NCBI GenBank assembly: GCA_002205125.1
Contig: NIOE01000015.1
Location: forward strand, 174,167-238,166
Reading direction: 5' to 3'
Origin: Roseateles noduli
GTDB lineage: Bacteria; Pseudomonadota; Gammaproteobacteria; Burkholderiales; Burkholderiaceae_C
Length of the DNA stretch: 64,000 nt
Positions 18,410 through 34,190 of this stretch are shown here, piece after piece. The position numbers were made by a program, and so were the translations under genes. The notes under the pieces are model-generated. The model had not been told where the DNA came from. It made no database searches and saw only the letters and a list, made by a program, of their open reading frames with translations. The first letter of the stretch is position 1, and every line of letters starts with the position of its first letter.

Positions 18410-20064
18410 GTCCCCTCCCCTGGCAGCAAGGCCTGCAGCGACTGCAAGGTATCGGCCTCCTCGACCGGCTTGTCCTCGCGCCTGCGCAGCATGCGTGGGA
18501 ACCGGACCGCGATGCCGCTCTTGTGGCGGCCGCTGCGCGCGATGCCTTCGAAGCCGAGTTCGAACACCATCGTCGGCGTGACGCTGCGCACCGGCCCGAA
18601 GGTCTCGGTCGTGGTCTTGCGGATCACCGCGTCGACCTCGCGGATCTCGGCGTCGGTGAGTCCCGAGTACGCCTTCGCGAACGGCACCAGCTGCCGCGCC
18701 GGGTCGTCCGCCGGCCCGTTCCAGACGGCGAAGGTGTAGTCGGTGTACAGGCTCGCCCGCCGCCCGTGGCCGCGCTGCGCATAGATCAGCACCGCGTCGA
18801 CCGACAGCGGATCGATCTTCCACTTCCACCAGACGCCGACATCCTTGGTCCGCCCGACGCCGTAGCGCGCATCGCGGCGCTTGAGCATCATCCCCTCGAC
18901 CCCCAGCCCGCGCGCCTGCTCGCGTTGCCGCGCGAGGTCGGCCCAGTCCGCCCCGTCGATCAAAGGACTGAGTTCCAGCCCCGCCAGCGGATGCGTCGCC
19001 ACGAGGCGCTCCAGCCGCTCGCGGCGCTCCTGCTGCGGCCGATCGCGCAGGTCCTCGCCGCCCTCCTCCAGCAGGTCGTAGACACACAGCGCCACGGGCA
19101 GCTCACCGAGCAGCTTCGCGCTCAGCGTCTTGCGGCCGATGCGCTTCTGCAGCTCCGCGAACGGCATCGGGCGGCCGTCGCGCCAGACCAGGATCTCGCC
19201 GTCCAGGACTGTGCCGTCGGGCAGCGCCTCGCCCATCGCGCGCAGCTCAGGAAAGCGCTCCGTCACGAGTTCCTCGCCGCGCGACCAGATCGCCGCCTCG
19301 CCGCCGCGCTTCACGAGTTGCGCGCGGATGCCGTCCCACTTCCATTCGACCAGCCAGTCCGACGCCGGCCCGATCGCGGCGTCGAACTGCGTCACGTCCA
19401 GGTTGAACGGATGCGCCAGGAAGAACGGATACGGCTGCAGGCCGCGGCCTGCGCCTTCCGCCCCGTCCACGTCGGCCGGCGCAATGAGCGCCTCGTAGTC
19501 GGCCGCCGACGGCGTCGCGCCGATGTGCGTGTAGCCCATCAACCGCTGCGCGACGAGCTTGGCATCCAGCCCGCCGACGGTCGCCAGCGCCTGCGTCACC
19601 TGCAGCTTCGACACACCGACGCGGAACGCGCCCGTGATCAGCTTGAGGTGGACGAAGCGCTGTTCGACCGCCAGCGCGGCCCACTGGCTCTGCAGCGTCA
19701 CCGCCAGCGCCTCCGGCGGCTGGCCGCGCAGCGGCAGCAGATGCCCGGTCATCCATTCGGACAAGGACCGCTCGACCGTCTCCGACGGTTCGGGCAACAG
19801 CAGCGCGATGGTCTCGGCCAGATCGCCCACGGCCTCGTAGCTCTCGTCGAAGAGCCACTCCGGCAGACCGGCGGCGAGCCGCGCCTGCTCGCGCAGCAGC
19901 TTCACGGGCACGAGCTGACGCGGCTTGCCGCCGGCCAGGAAATACACGGCCCACGCGGCGTCTTCCGGCGGCGCCTGTCGCAGATAGGACCGCAGCGCGG
20001 CCTGCTTGGCGAGGCTGGACGTGGACGCGTCGAGTTCGCGGAAGAGATCGGCGAACGCCTTCAT
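18406..20064 (-). CDS. ATP-dependent DNA ligase (ligase-associated repair operon)
   Basis: This 552-residue ligase seals nicks using ATP. The catalytic lysine is K242 in the motif W-K-W-D-G, after a helical DNA-binding N-terminal domain of about 200 residues as in human ligase I. The nucleotidyltransferase motifs L-D-G-E-I near 280 and E-G-M-M-L-K near 400 follow, then an OB-fold domain ending in a conserved [10 protein letters not shown] block near the C-terminus. It sits between the MBL nuclease and the Lhr-like helicase with four-base overlaps on both sides (ATGA and GTGA), so stoichiometric expression is likely. It is distinct from the essential NAD-dependent LigA, which is not in the window. 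Confidence 0.92.
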   Translation of the reverse strand: MKAFADLFRELDASTSSLAKQAALRSYLRQAPPEDAAWAVYFLAGGKPRQLVPVKLLREQARLAAGLPEWLFDESYEAVGDLAETIALLLPEPSETVERSLSEWMTGHLLPLRGQPPEALAVTLQSQWAALAVEQRFVHLKLITGAFRVGVSKLQVTQALATVGGLDAKLVAQRLMGYTHIGATPSAADYEALIAPADVDGAEGAGRGLQPYPFFLAHPFNLDVTQFDAAIGPASDWLVEWKWDGIRAQLVKRGGEAAIWSRGEELVTERFPELRAMGEALPDGTVLDGEILVWRDGRPMPFAELQKRIGRKTLSAKLLGELPVALCVYDLLEEGGEDLRDRPQQERRERLERLVATHPLAGLELSPLIDGADWADLARQREQARGLGVEGMMLKRRDARYGVGRTKDVGVWWKWKIDPLSVDAVLIYAQRGHGRRASLYTDYTFAVWNGPADDPARQLVPFAKAYSGLTDAEIREVDAVIRKTTTETFGPVRSVTPTMVFELGFEGIARSGRHKSGIAVRFPRMLRRREDKPVEEADTLQSLQALLPGEGT

Positions 20065-21227
20065 GCCGGCGCTTCCCCGTCGGTCGCATCGGCCGCATCG
20101 GCCGCATCGGCCGCATCGGTCGCGCCGGTCGCGCCGGGCGCCTCCATGACGTCGGTCGTGTCCGTGGCGCCTTCCGCCTCCTCCGCGCCGTACTCGGTCG
20201 CGAAGCCCTGCGCCTGCAGACCCTGCTCACCCAGCCATCGCACCATCGTCGCCACGCTGCCGTGCGTGACGAAGACGCGCTCCGCGCCGGTGCCGCGGAT
20301 GGCCGCCATCAGCCCCGGCCAGTCCGCATGGTCGGAGACGACGAAACCGCGGTCCACGCCGCGCCGCCGGCGCGTGCCGCGCAGCTGCATCCAGCCGCTG
20401 GCGAAGGCGTCGGAGAGATCCGGACCGAAGCGCCTCAGCCACGGCGAACTGGCGGCCGACGGCGGCGCGATGACCAGCGCGCGCGACAGCGCGGCCTTGT
20501 CCAGCGACGGATCGCCGACCGCCAGCGTCGTCGGCAGTCGCACGCCGGCCGCGCGGTAGACGGCGTTCAGCGGCTCGACCGCACCGTGCGCCACGATGGG
20601 TCCGATGGACGCGTCCACGCCGTGCAGCAGCCGCTGCGCCTTGCCCAGCGCATAGGCGTAGAGCACCGAGGGGCGCCCCGCCTCGGCGTTGCGGCGCCAC
20701 CAGGCGTCGATCCCGGCGAACAGCGCCGCCTGCGACGGCCAGCGGTAGATCGGCAGGCCGAAAGTCGATTCGGTGATGAAGGTGTCGCAGCGCACCGGCT
20801 CGAACGGCGCGTTGGTGCCGTCGGCCTCCAGCTTGTAGTCGCCCGAGGCGACCCAGACCCGTCCGCCGTGTTCGAGCCGCACCTGCGCCGAGCCCAGCAC
20901 GTGCCCGGCCGGATGCAGCGACACGCGCACCCCGTGATGGACGACGGCCTCGCCGTAGTCCAGCGTCTGCAAGGTGATGTCCTCGCCCAGCCGCCGCCGC
21001 AGGATCGCCGCGCTGTCGCGATGGGCCAGGTAATGCCCGTTCCCGCGGCGCGCGTGGTCGCTGTGGCCGTGCGTGATGACGGCGCGGTCGACCGGGCGCC
21101 ACGGGTCGATGTAGAAGTCGCCGGGCGGGCAGTACAGCCCTTGCGGCCGGGCGACGACGAGATCGCCCGGCGACCCGTCGATACGCCGCGTGTCCGCTGC
21201 CACCCCTCGACCGTTCTCGATGTCCAT
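20061..21227 (-). CDS. Ligase-associated MBL-fold DNA exonuclease
   Basis: This 388-residue protein is a metallo-beta-lactamase-fold nuclease of the CPSF/Artemis-like group. The zinc motif H-G-H-S-D-H-A lies near residues 39-45, further metal ligands include H-P-A-G-H-V-L-G near residues 83-90, and a conserved S-D-H-A-D-W occurs toward the end. It is the first gene of the repair operon and would trim DNA ends for the ligase. The start at 21227 (M-D-I-E-N) is preferred; a longer frame adds 25 atypical residues. The last ~30 residues are a low-complexity Ala/Asp/Thr tail produced by a 9-base tandem repeat. Confidence 0.87.
   Translation of the reverse strand: MDIENGRGVAADTRRIDGSPGDLVVARPQGLYCPPGDFYIDPWRPVDRAVITHGHSDHARRGNGHYLAHRDSAAILRRRLGEDITLQTLDYGEAVVHHGVRVSLHPAGHVLGSAQVRLEHGGRVWVASGDYKLEADGTNAPFEPVRCDTFITESTFGLPIYRWPSQAALFAGIDAWWRRNAEAGRPSVLYAYALGKAQRLLHGVDASIGPIVAHGAVEPLNAVYRAAGVRLPTTLAVGDPSLDKAALSRALVIAPPSAASSPWLRRFGPDLSDAFASGWMQLRGTRRRRGVDRGFVVSDHADWPGLMAAIRGTGAERVFVTHGSVATMVRWLGEQGLQAQGFATEYGAEEAEGATDTTDVMEAPGATGATDAADAADAADATDGEAPA
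20081..20134. repeat. 9-bp tandem repeat in the exonuclease tail
   Basis: Six 9-base units of the cggccgcat / cggtcgcgc type follow one another in frame. They encode an Ala-Asp/Ala-Thr-rich tail close to the stop codon. Copy-number change would alter tail length but not the frame. Confidence 0.75.
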
Positions 21228-21359
21228 GGCGACCGATGCTAGCCACGACCGGCATCCGCCTGTGTAGGACGAGCCCTCGTCCGGCGCGCGCCCCGCATGC
21301 ACCGGACCTCCCGCCCCGCGGGGTTCTCCTCCCCCTTGACCCGGGCGTATTCGCGGGGC

Positions 21360-21387
21360 TTGCGCCCCGCGCCGCCGCCCCTACACT
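21360..21387 (+). promoter_or_regulatory. Candidate sigma-70 promoter of the sensor-kinase operon
   Basis: A -35-like ttgcgc (21360-21365) and a -10-like tacact (21382-21387) are 16 bases apart, and the ATG of the first kinase lies 63 bases downstream. The surrounding 223-base gap separates the divergent repair operon and the signalling operon. It is a consensus-based guess without experimental support. Confidence 0.35.
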
Positions 21388-21450
21388 GAGCCTGCGTTCA
21401 TCCACCGTCGCCCGGCGCACGCACGCCGGGTGTTCCTGGGGGGGAGAAGG

Positions 21451-26497
<5,047 letters not shown>

Positions 26498-26498
<1 letters not shown>

Positions 26499-29400
26499 TG
26501 CCGACCTCGCCGGATCGCGGCAACCCGGCGTGGCGCGACCGTCCCGTCGTCGCGTGGTCGGTCGCCGTCGTCCTCGCGGCGGCCGCGGGCGGCGCGCTGA
26601 GCGCCGCGCAGCGCTGGTATTTCGAGACCGACCTGCACCGCGCGCTGCAGGCGGCCACCGACCGGGAGGCCGTCTCGCTGGTGCAGCACACGCTGTCGGG
26701 CAACGACATGGGCGCCATCGAACTCAGCGGCCTGATCGATCCGCTGGCCAAGACCATGACGCTGGAGACCGACCCGGAACGGGCGAAGCTGGTGCGCCCC
26801 GGCGAGGCGCACCTCGGGGCCATCGCCGCGACCCTGGACGGCGACGGCGTGTTCGTGCTCAACCGCGACGGCGTCGTGGTGGCGGAGTGGGAGTCGCCCG
26901 ACGCGCCCCGCGCCCTCGGCCGCGACCTGTCGACGCGGCCCTATGTCCAGCAGGCCTTGAAGGGGCGCTCGTCGATCTACGCGGGGCTGGACGGTCCCGA
27001 TCCGGCCCGGCGGCAGCGCGCCGTGGTCTTCAGCGCGCCGATCTTCGCCAACCGCGAGTCGACCGGCGCCGTCACCGGCGCGATGGCGATGCGCAAGCCG
27101 GCGGCATTGCTGGACCGCTTCTTCGCCGCGCGCACGCACGGGGATGCGCTGCTGGTCTCGCCGCGCGGGGTGGTGTTCGCGGCCAGCCGGCCGGCATGGG
27201 AAATGAAGGGGACGAAGGCGATCCAGGCGACGCTGCCGCTCGATCCCGTCGACGGCGCGGTGGTCGAGATCGACGGCCGGCGGCTGGCCGCGGCCGCCGC
27301 GCGCATCGACTGGAACGACCCCGACGGCGCCTGGCGTCTGGTGCTGCTGGAGGACCTGTCCGGCGCGATGAGCGCGCGCCATCAGCTGGCGGTGGCGGCG
27401 CTGACCGCGGCGGTGCTGCTGGGCGGCTACGCGCTGGTGCGCGTGATGGCCGTCCACCGCCGGCACCGCGCGCGCAACGCCGCCGAGATCGCGGCCCGCG
27501 GCGACGAGTTCCGCACCATCATGCGCACCTCGCCGGTCGGCTTCTGCGTCGTCGTCAACGACCGGCTCGAGTTCGTGAACCCGGTGCTGGCCGAGCAGCT
27601 GGGCACCGCGCTGCACGCGTCCTGGCCGCACCGCTACGCCGACGACGCCAGCCGCGTGCTGGTCGACGCGGTGCTGCGCGAGCGCCGCCGCACCAACGAC
27701 GCCGAGGTCGCCCTGATCGGCGCGCGCGGCGAGACGCGCGCCTACGTGCTCTCGTCGCTGCCCATCGACTACGAGGGCGACAAGCCGGCCGTGGTGCTCT
27801 GGCTGGTCGACATCACCCGGCGCCAGGACGCCGCGCGCGAGGCGCGCCGTGCCATGGAGGCGGCCAACGACGCGGCCCGCGCCAAGTCCAGCTTCCTGGC
27901 CGGCATGAGCCACGAGATCCGCTCGCCGATGAACGTGATCGTCGGCATGTCCGACCTGGCGCTGCAGACCGGCCTGGACGCGCGCCAGCGCAACTACATC
28001 GAGAAGGTCAACGGCGCGGCGCTCAGCCTGCTGGACCTGATCGACGACATCCTGGACTTCAGCAGCATCGAGTCCGGCCGCATCGAGCTGGAGCGCGTGC
28101 CCTTCCAGCTCGACCAGGTGCTGGAGCGCCTCATCGACCTGATCGGCCTGCGGGCCGAGGACAAGGGCGTGGAACTGCTGATCCACCGCCCGCCCGACGT
28201 CCCCAACGCGCTGATCGGCGACCCCATGCGGCTCGGGCAGGTGCTGATCAACCTGGGCGCCAACGCCGTGAAGTTCACGCAGAGCGGCGAGGTCATCGTG
28301 GCCGTCGAATGCGTGCCGGCGCAGGGACTGCCGGAGCACGACGGGCACGACGGGCACGACGGGCATGCCGGGGAGGTCCGGGAGGCCGGGGAGGCCCAGG
28401 ACGCCCAGGAGGCCGGGCACGGCGACCAGGACGCGGTCACCCTGCGTTTCAGCGTGACCGACTCGGGCATCGGCATGACGCCGGAGACGATCTCGCGGCT
28501 GTTCCACAGCTTCAACCAGGCCGACACCTCGACGACGCGCCAGTACGGCGGCAGCGGCCTGGGCCTGGCGGTCAGCCGCCAGCTGGTCGAGATGATGGGC
28601 GGCCGCATCCACGTGAGCTCGCGCCCGGGCGAGGGATCGACCTTCTCCTTCACCGTGCGGCTGGGCCTGCGCCAGGGCGCCCGCGCGGCGGCCCAGCCGG
28701 TCTCGGCGGCGGTGGCCGACCTGTCGCGGCTGCGCGTGCTGGTGGCCGACGACAACCGCGCGGCCCGGGAGATCCTGGGCGCGCTGTGCGCGGGCTTCGG
28801 CATGCGCGTGGACACGGCCGTCAACGGCGCCAACGCCGCGCAGTGCGTGCTGGAGGGCGAAGCCGAGAAGCGCCCTTACGACCTGGTGCTGATGGACTGG
28901 CAGATGCCCATCCTGAACGGCCTGGAGGCGACCCGGCTGATCGCGGCCGGCCGGCTCGCGTCGCCGCCGGCGATCCTGCTGGTCACGGCCTTCGGACGCG
29001 ATCCGACGCTGGCCGCGGCGCTGGCCGAGGCGGATCCGCGCCACCGGCCGCAGCTGCTGAGCAAGCCGGTCACGGCCTCGACGCTGCTGTCGGCGATCGG
29101 CGAGGCGACGGGTCAGGCGCTGGTCCCCACGCTCGCCGCGCCCCAGCACGGCGGCACCACGCGCGCCGCGATGGCGCGGCTCACCGGCACGCGGCTGCTG
29201 GTGGTCGACGACGACCCGATCAGCCGGGAGCTGAGCGCCGAACTGCTGCGCGCCGCCGGGCTGGACGTGACGACCGTGCCGGACGGCGCGACCGCGCTCG
29301 ACCTGCTGGCGCGCGAGGACGCCGGCATCGACGCGGTGCTGATGGACTGCCAGATGCCGGTGATGGACGGCTACGAGACGACGCGGCGGGTGCGCCAGGA

Positions 29401-29935
29401 TCCGCGCTGGCAGGACCTGCCCATCCTCGCGCTGACCGCGAGCGCGACGCTGGAGGCGCGCGAACGCATCCTGGCCGCCGGGATGAACGGCTGCCTGAGC
29501 AAGCCGCTGAGCGTGAACCGGCTGTTCGAGGCGCTGGCGCGCTTCTCGTGCGGCGGGTCGGCCGACCCCGCCGGCGTCCCTGCGGGCGGAACGTCAGGAG
29601 CGGCAGGAGCCGCGGCATCGGCGGCATCGGCGGGAGCGGCGGCGGCAGGCAGGGACGGGTCGGCCGGTCCGCCGGCTGCCGCACCGGCCGCCGCGCCGGA
29701 CGCCGCCCTGGACGACCTGCTGGCGCGCCTGACGCAGTCGCTGCAGCACAGCGACGCGATCGCCGTCGAGCTCGGCCACGCGCTGGCCCAGGCGCTGGAC
29801 CGTCGGCCGCCGCCGACGGCCCGCTGCCAGCTGCTGCGCCGCGTGGCCGCGGCGGCCTCGGGCTTCCGCTTCGAGGAGGCGCTGGCCCTGCTGAGCTGGG
29901 ACGCCGGCGCGCCGGTCGGAGGGCCCCCGGCATGA
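26498..29935 (+). CDS. Hybrid sensor histidine kinase 2 (Cache-type sensor, PAS, HisKA, HATPase, REC, REC; no HPt)
   Basis: This 1145-residue kinase is a paralogue of kinases 1 and 3. Membrane segments lie at about residues 18-36 and 290-310, with the sensor between them and a PAS-like domain at about 330-445. The phospho-accepting histidine is H472 (M-S-H-E-I-R-S-P-M-N, with Ser instead of the usual Thr). The ATPase domain is intact, but its loop carries an in-frame insert starting at H614 with H-D-G three times and then Glu/Ala/Gly-rich sequence. Receivers have D800 and D950. The HPt domain of its paralogues is missing, although the C-terminal helical tail remains. It would therefore pass phosphate through another HPt, perhaps that of kinase 1 or 3. 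Confidence 0.9.
28337..28363 (+). repeat. 9-bp tandem repeat inside kinase 2 ATPase domain
   Basis: Three exact 9-base units (cacgacggg) encode H-D-G three times at residues 614-622, followed by about 20 further low-complexity residues. The insertion falls between the N-box and G1-box, in a loop that varies in length in this family. Confidence 0.75.
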
Positions 29936-32900
29936 TCCGCGTGGCGACCCTGCTGACGCGCCATCCGGCGACCGCGTGGATCGTCGCGGGCGTGCTGTCG
30001 CTGCTGGTCGGCGCCCTGGTCGCCGAGGAGAGCCGGGTCCTGCTCGACCAGCGTTTCCGCGCCCGGATGGCGACCACGATCGACCGGGAGGTCCTGCTGT
30101 TCCACGGCCTCACGCGGGAGAGCAAGGCGATGGGCGCGCTGAGGCTGGCGGGACGCCTGGATCCCGACATCAAGTCCGCGGCCCTGCAGACCGACCTCCA
30201 GGTCGCGCTGCGCATGCGGCCGGCCGCCGACGCGCTGGCGTCGATGAACGACCAGCTCGGCGCGGACGTCACCTTCGTGGCCAACCGCAACGGCGTGATC
30301 GTGGGGGAATGGAACCGCGGCCTGCAGCGTTCGCCCATGGGGCAGGACGTCAGCCACCGCGAGTATTTCCGCGAAGCCATGGCGGGCCGCGCCGCCATCA
30401 CCATGGCCGTGAGCCAGTCGACCTCGCGCCGGGCGATCTTCCTGAGCACGCCGGTCTTCCGGGACATCGACGCGCGCGGCGCCGTCATCGGCCTGGTCGC
30501 GACGCAGTTCTACGGCCCGTCGCTCGACCGCTTCCTGACCGCCCGCGCGGACATGACCTCGTTCATCCTGTCGCCCGAGGGCGTGGTGATGGTGTCGACG
30601 CGGCCCGAGTGGTCGCTGTCGCTCGCCGGACCCGCCTCGCCCGAGCGCAGCCGGCGGCTCGCCCAGGGCCTGCGCTACGGGCGCCAGTTCGACGATCCGG
30701 CCCGCACGCCGATCCTGCCCTTCGATCCCGACGCCGCGGACGCGACGATCGACGGCCGCCCGCACGCGCTGGTGTCGCGCGACCTGGGCTGGCGCGACAC
30801 GGCCGGTCCGTGGCGGATGATCGTCGTGGCCGATCTGTCGAACGCGCTCAGCCGGCCGGCCGAAGCGGGCATCGGCCTGGCGTCCGCGCTGCTGTGCTTC
30901 GCCGCGCTGGCCGCGCTGCTGCGCAGCCTCGCGCTGCGCGCCGCGCGGCACGCGCAGGAGACGGCGCTGCAGCGGCAGGGCGAGCGCTTCATGGCCATGA
31001 TCGAGCTCACGCCCACCGGCATCGGGCTGATCTCCGACGGCGTGGTGAGCATCGCCAATCCGGCGCTGCGGCGCCTGGTCGACGTGGAGATCGGCCGGCC
31101 CTGGCCCGACGTCTACGCGGACGACGCCAGCCGCGCGCGTGCCGCGGCCCTGCTGACGAGCAACGGCACGGGCAGCGACGTCGAGCTGCAGATCGTCGAT
31201 CCCCACGGCGCGCAGCACGCCTGCGTGGCGGCCTTCCTGCCGGTGGACTTCGGCCGCTCGGGCATGCTGATCTGGCTGATGGACCAGACCGACCGCCTGG
31301 CCGCCGAGCACGAGATCCGCGTCGCGCGCGAATCCGCCGAGGCCACCACGCGCGCCAAGGGCGACTTCTTCGCCAACATGAGCCACGAGCTGCGCACGCC
31401 GATGAACGCCATCATCGGCATGTCCGAGCTGGCGCTGCAGACCGAGCTCGACGCGCGCCAGCGCAACTACGTGGACAAGACCTGCCGCGCCGCGGAGACC
31501 CTGCTCGGCGTGATCGACGACATCCTGGACTTCAGCCGCATCGAGGCCGGCCGGCTCGCCCTGGAGCACATCCCGTTCGAGCTCGACGAGGTGCTCGCGC
31601 ACCTGGTGCAGGTGGTGGGCCTGGGACTGGAGGAGAAAGGCGTGGAGCTGCTGCTGAGCGTGCCCGCCGGGCTGCCGCGCACGCTGGTCGGCGATCCCTT
31701 CCGGCTCGGCCAGGTGCTGGCCCACGTCGGCAAGCACGCCGCGCGCCGCAGCGAGCAGGACGAGGTCGTCGTGGCCGTGTCGGCGGTGACGGAGGACATC
31801 CTGGCATCGGCATCGAGCGAGACGATCCTGCTGCGTTTCAGCATCCGCGACAGCGGCCCCGCGTTGTCGCCGCAGGAGCTGGCGCGCCTGGGACGGCGCT
31901 CCGCGCAGGCGGACGTGGACACGCCCGACCGCGGCGACCTGGCGCTGGCCGTGTGCCGGATGCTGGTGGAGATGATGGGCGGCACCTTGCGCGTGGACTC
32001 CATGCCCGGGTCGGGCCTGACGCTGCACTTCACGGCGCGACTGGGCGTCGTCCCGGACGGCGATGACGACCCCGACCTCGAGGAGGCCCCCGGTCGCGGC
32101 CGATCGCGGCTGCGCGGCCGGGTGCTCGTCGTCGACGACAACCGCGTCGCCCGCGAGGTGCTGGCCGCGCTCTGCCAGGGCCTGGGCCTGCAGGTCGAAC
32201 AGGCCCCGAACGGCGCCCGCGCGCTGCGGGCGGTGCAGGCCGCGGCCAGGGAGCACCGGCCGTTCGACTGGGTGCTGATGGACTGGCAGATGCCCGAGAT
32301 GGACGGTCTGACCGCGGCGCGACGCCTGTTCGAGGAGGCGTCCCCGATGCCGCGCATCGTCATGGTGACCGCCTTCGGCAACGACGACGGGCTGTACGAG
32401 GCGATGGCGGAGCTGCCCGCCGGCCAGCCGCTGCCGGTGCTGGCCAAGCCGGTGACGGCCCTCACGCTGCGCGGCGCGCTGGGCGGGGCGGCGTCGTCCC
32501 AGACCGGCGCGGACCCCGGCGCGCGGCGCGCCGCGACGCGGACCGCGATGCAGGCGCTGGCGGGCGCGCGGCTGCTGGTGGTGGAGGACAACCAGGTCAA
32601 CCAGGAACTGGCCGAGGAACTGCTGACCAAGGCCGGCATCGTCGTGACCATCGCCGGCAACGGCGCGATCGCGCTGGAGCTGCTGCAGCAGGCGCCCGAC
32701 GGTTTCGACGGCGTGCTGATGGATTGCCAGATGCCGGTGATGGACGGCTACGACGCCACGCGCAGCCTGCGCCAGGATCCGCGCTGGCACGACCTGCCCG
32801 TCATCGCGCTGACCGCCAACGCCACCGGCGCCGACCGCGCGCGCATCCTGGCCACCGGCATGAACGACCACATCGCCAAGCCGCTCAACGTCGACACGCT

Positions 32901-33684
32901 GTTCGAGGTGCTGTCGCGCTGGGTCCATCCGGTCGAGGGCGCGACGGTCCCGGCGGGCGCGGCACCCGTCCGGACGCGGCCGGCGACTTCGCCGGCGCTG
33001 CCCGTGGTGGACGGGCTCGAGGCGCGCGCGGGCCTGGCCACCGCCGCCAACAACGCCGGCCTGTACCTGCGCCTGCTCAAGATCTTCCTGCATTCCCAGC
33101 AGGACACCGGCGCGCGGCTGGACCAGGCGGCCGCGTCGGACGACGCGCACGCGCTGGAACAGATCGCCCATTCGCTGCGGGGCTCGTCCGCGACGATAGG
33201 CGCGCTGCCGCTGAGCCAGGCCGCCGCCGCGCTGGAGAGCGCCTGCCGCACGGGCGCCAGCGGTGCGGCGCCGTCCGCGCAGCGCCGGGAACTGGCGCTG
33301 GCCGTGCGCGTCGCGCTGGACCGCCTGCTGCATGCGCTGGGGCAGACGCTCGCGGACGGCGCCGCGCCGGCGATGCCGGGCCCGCTGCACGGTGCGCCGC
33401 GGTCGGCGGGCATCCCGGAACTCGACGACCGGCTGGCGCGGCTGCTGCATCAGCTGACCGAACACGACGGCGCGGCGGTGGACACCGCCGAGCGGCTCAA
33501 GGAAGAGATCGACCGGGGCGGCCACGGCCTCGACGAACGGCGCGCAGCCGCCCTGCGCGAGGTCCTGGAGGCCGCCGCGCGATTCGACTTCGACGCCGCG
33601 CGACGCGGCCTGGAAGACGATGCGGCCAGAGGCGGGGAACCGCCCTCGCCCGGCGTCCGATCGATGGAGGAACCCGCACCATGA
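29932..33684 (+). CDS. Hybrid sensor histidine kinase 3, predicted pseudokinase (degenerate HATPase; REC, REC, HPt)
   Basis: This 1250-residue protein has the same plan as kinases 1 and 2: sensor between two membrane segments, PAS-like region, HisKA with H485, two receivers (D784, D931), HPt with H1080 and the C-terminal tail. The ATPase domain has decayed at every ATP-binding box. The Mg-binding Asn of N-N-A-A-K-F is H602 (V-G-K-H-A-A-R-R), D-S-G-I-G has become D-S-G-P-A, and G-G-S-G-L-G-L has become D-R-G-D-L-A-L at about 666-672. The fold around these sites (for example L-V-E-M-M-G-G) and the frame are intact, so this is not random decay. It probably senses a signal and relays or drains phosphate without using ATP. 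It overlaps its neighbours by four bases. Confidence 0.88.
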   Translation: MIRVATLLTRHPATAWIVAGVLSLLVGALVAEESRVLLDQRFRARMATTIDREVLLFHGLTRESKAMGALRLAGRLDPDIKSAALQTDLQVALRMRPAADALASMNDQLGADVTFVANRNGVIVGEWNRGLQRSPMGQDVSHREYFREAMAGRAAITMAVSQSTSRRAIFLSTPVFRDIDARGAVIGLVATQFYGPSLDRFLTARADMTSFILSPEGVVMVSTRPEWSLSLAGPASPERSRRLAQGLRYGRQFDDPARTPILPFDPDAADATIDGRPHALVSRDLGWRDTAGPWRMIVVADLSNALSRPAEAGIGLASALLCFAALAALLRSLALRAARHAQETALQRQGERFMAMIELTPTGIGLISDGVVSIANPALRRLVDVEIGRPWPDVYADDASRARAAALLTSNGTGSDVELQIVDPHGAQHACVAAFLPVDFGRSGMLIWLMDQTDRLAAEHEIRVARESAEATTRAKGDFFANMSHELRTPMNAIIGMSELALQTELDARQRNYVDKTCRAAETLLGVIDDILDFSRIEAGRLALEHIPFELDEVLAHLVQVVGLGLEEKGVELLLSVPAGLPRTLVGDPFRLGQVLAHVGKHAARRSEQDEVVVAVSAVTEDILASASSETILLRFSIRDSGPALSPQELARLGRRSAQADVDTPDRGDLALAVCRMLVEMMGGTLRVDSMPGSGLTLHFTARLGVVPDGDDDPDLEEAPGRGRSRLRGRVLVVDDNRVAREVLAALCQGLGLQVEQAPNGARALRAVQAAAREHRPFDWVLMDWQMPEMDGLTAARRLFEEASPMPRIVMVTAFGNDDGLYEAMAELPAGQPLPVLAKPVTALTLRGALGGAASSQTGADPGARRAATRTAMQALAGARLLVVEDNQVNQELAEELLTKAGIVVTIAGNGAIALELLQQAPDGFDGVLMDCQMPVMDGYDATRSLRQDPRWHDLPVIALTANATGADRARILATGMNDHIAKPLNVDTLFEVLSRWVHPVEGATVPAGAAPVRTRPATSPALPVVDGLEARAGLATAANNAGLYLRLLKIFLHSQQDTGARLDQAAASDDAHALEQIAHSLRGSSATIGALPLSQAAAALESACRTGASGAAPSAQRRELALAVRVALDRLLHALGQTLADGAAPAMPGPLHGAPRSAGIPELDDRLARLLHQLTEHDGAAVDTAERLKEEIDRGGHGLDERRAAALREVLEAAARFDFDAARRGLEDDAARGGEPPSPGVRSMEEPAP

Positions 33685-34160
33685 GCATCTCCAACGGAGA
33701 CCCGCGCCCGACGATCCTGATCGTGGACGATTCGCCCGAGGTCCTGTCGCAGCTCTACGAGCTGCTCAAGGAGCGGCACCGCGTCAAGGTCGCGACCACC
33801 GGCGACCGCGCGCTGCGCATCGCGGCCGAGGCGCCGCGGCCCGACCTCATCCTGCTGGACGTGCTGATGCCCAACATGGACGGCTACGAACTCTGCCGCT
33901 GGCTCAAGGCCGACGCGGCCACGCGCGACATCCCGGTGCTGTTCCTCACCGCGCGCTCCGATCCCGCGGACGAGAGCCACGGCCTGTCGGTGGGCGCGGT
34001 GGACTACATCACCAAGCCGATCAGCCCGCCCATCCTGCTCGCGCGCGTGCGCACCCACCTGCAGCTCAAGGCCACCGCGGATCTGTTGCGCGAACGCGCC
34101 GCGCATCTCGAAGCCGAAATCGCCCGCTGGGCCGGCGGCATGCCGAGCGAGCTTCCATAA
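33681..34160 (+). CDS. Stand-alone receiver protein, truncated relative of the HD-GYP regulator
   Basis: This 159-residue regulator has only a receiver domain with phospho-acceptor D60 and a short helical tail. Its tail ([14 protein letters not shown]) matches the linker that follows the receiver of the HD-GYP regulator (T-H-L-R-L-K-A-S-A-D-F-L-R-D). It stops about 15 residues later, just where the HD-GYP domain would begin. Start and previous stop overlap (ATGA). No HD-GYP remnant can be read downstream. It could be a phosphate sink or act on a partner protein. Without it the operon would have a single output protein. Confidence 0.88.
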   Translation: MSISNGDPRPTILIVDDSPEVLSQLYELLKERHRVKVATTGDRALRIAAEAPRPDLILLDVLMPNMDGYELCRWLKADAATRDIPVLFLTARSDPADESHGLSVGAVDYITKPISPPILLARVRTHLQLKATADLLRERAAHLEAEIARWAGGMPSELP

Positions 34161-34190
34161 TCGCCCGGTCCCCGTGCTTCCGCTCCCGCC

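Noticed and set aside
18410..19087. Upstream extension of the Lhr-like helicase
   Set aside because: It reads through the ligase gene in another frame; the GTGA overlap marks the natural start.
26530..29931. N-terminal extension of kinase 3 back to 26530
   Set aside because: The added part is out-of-frame reading of kinase 2, Arg/Pro/Gly-rich, while the ATG at 29932 is followed by a proper membrane segment and overlaps the previous stop as in the rest of the operon.
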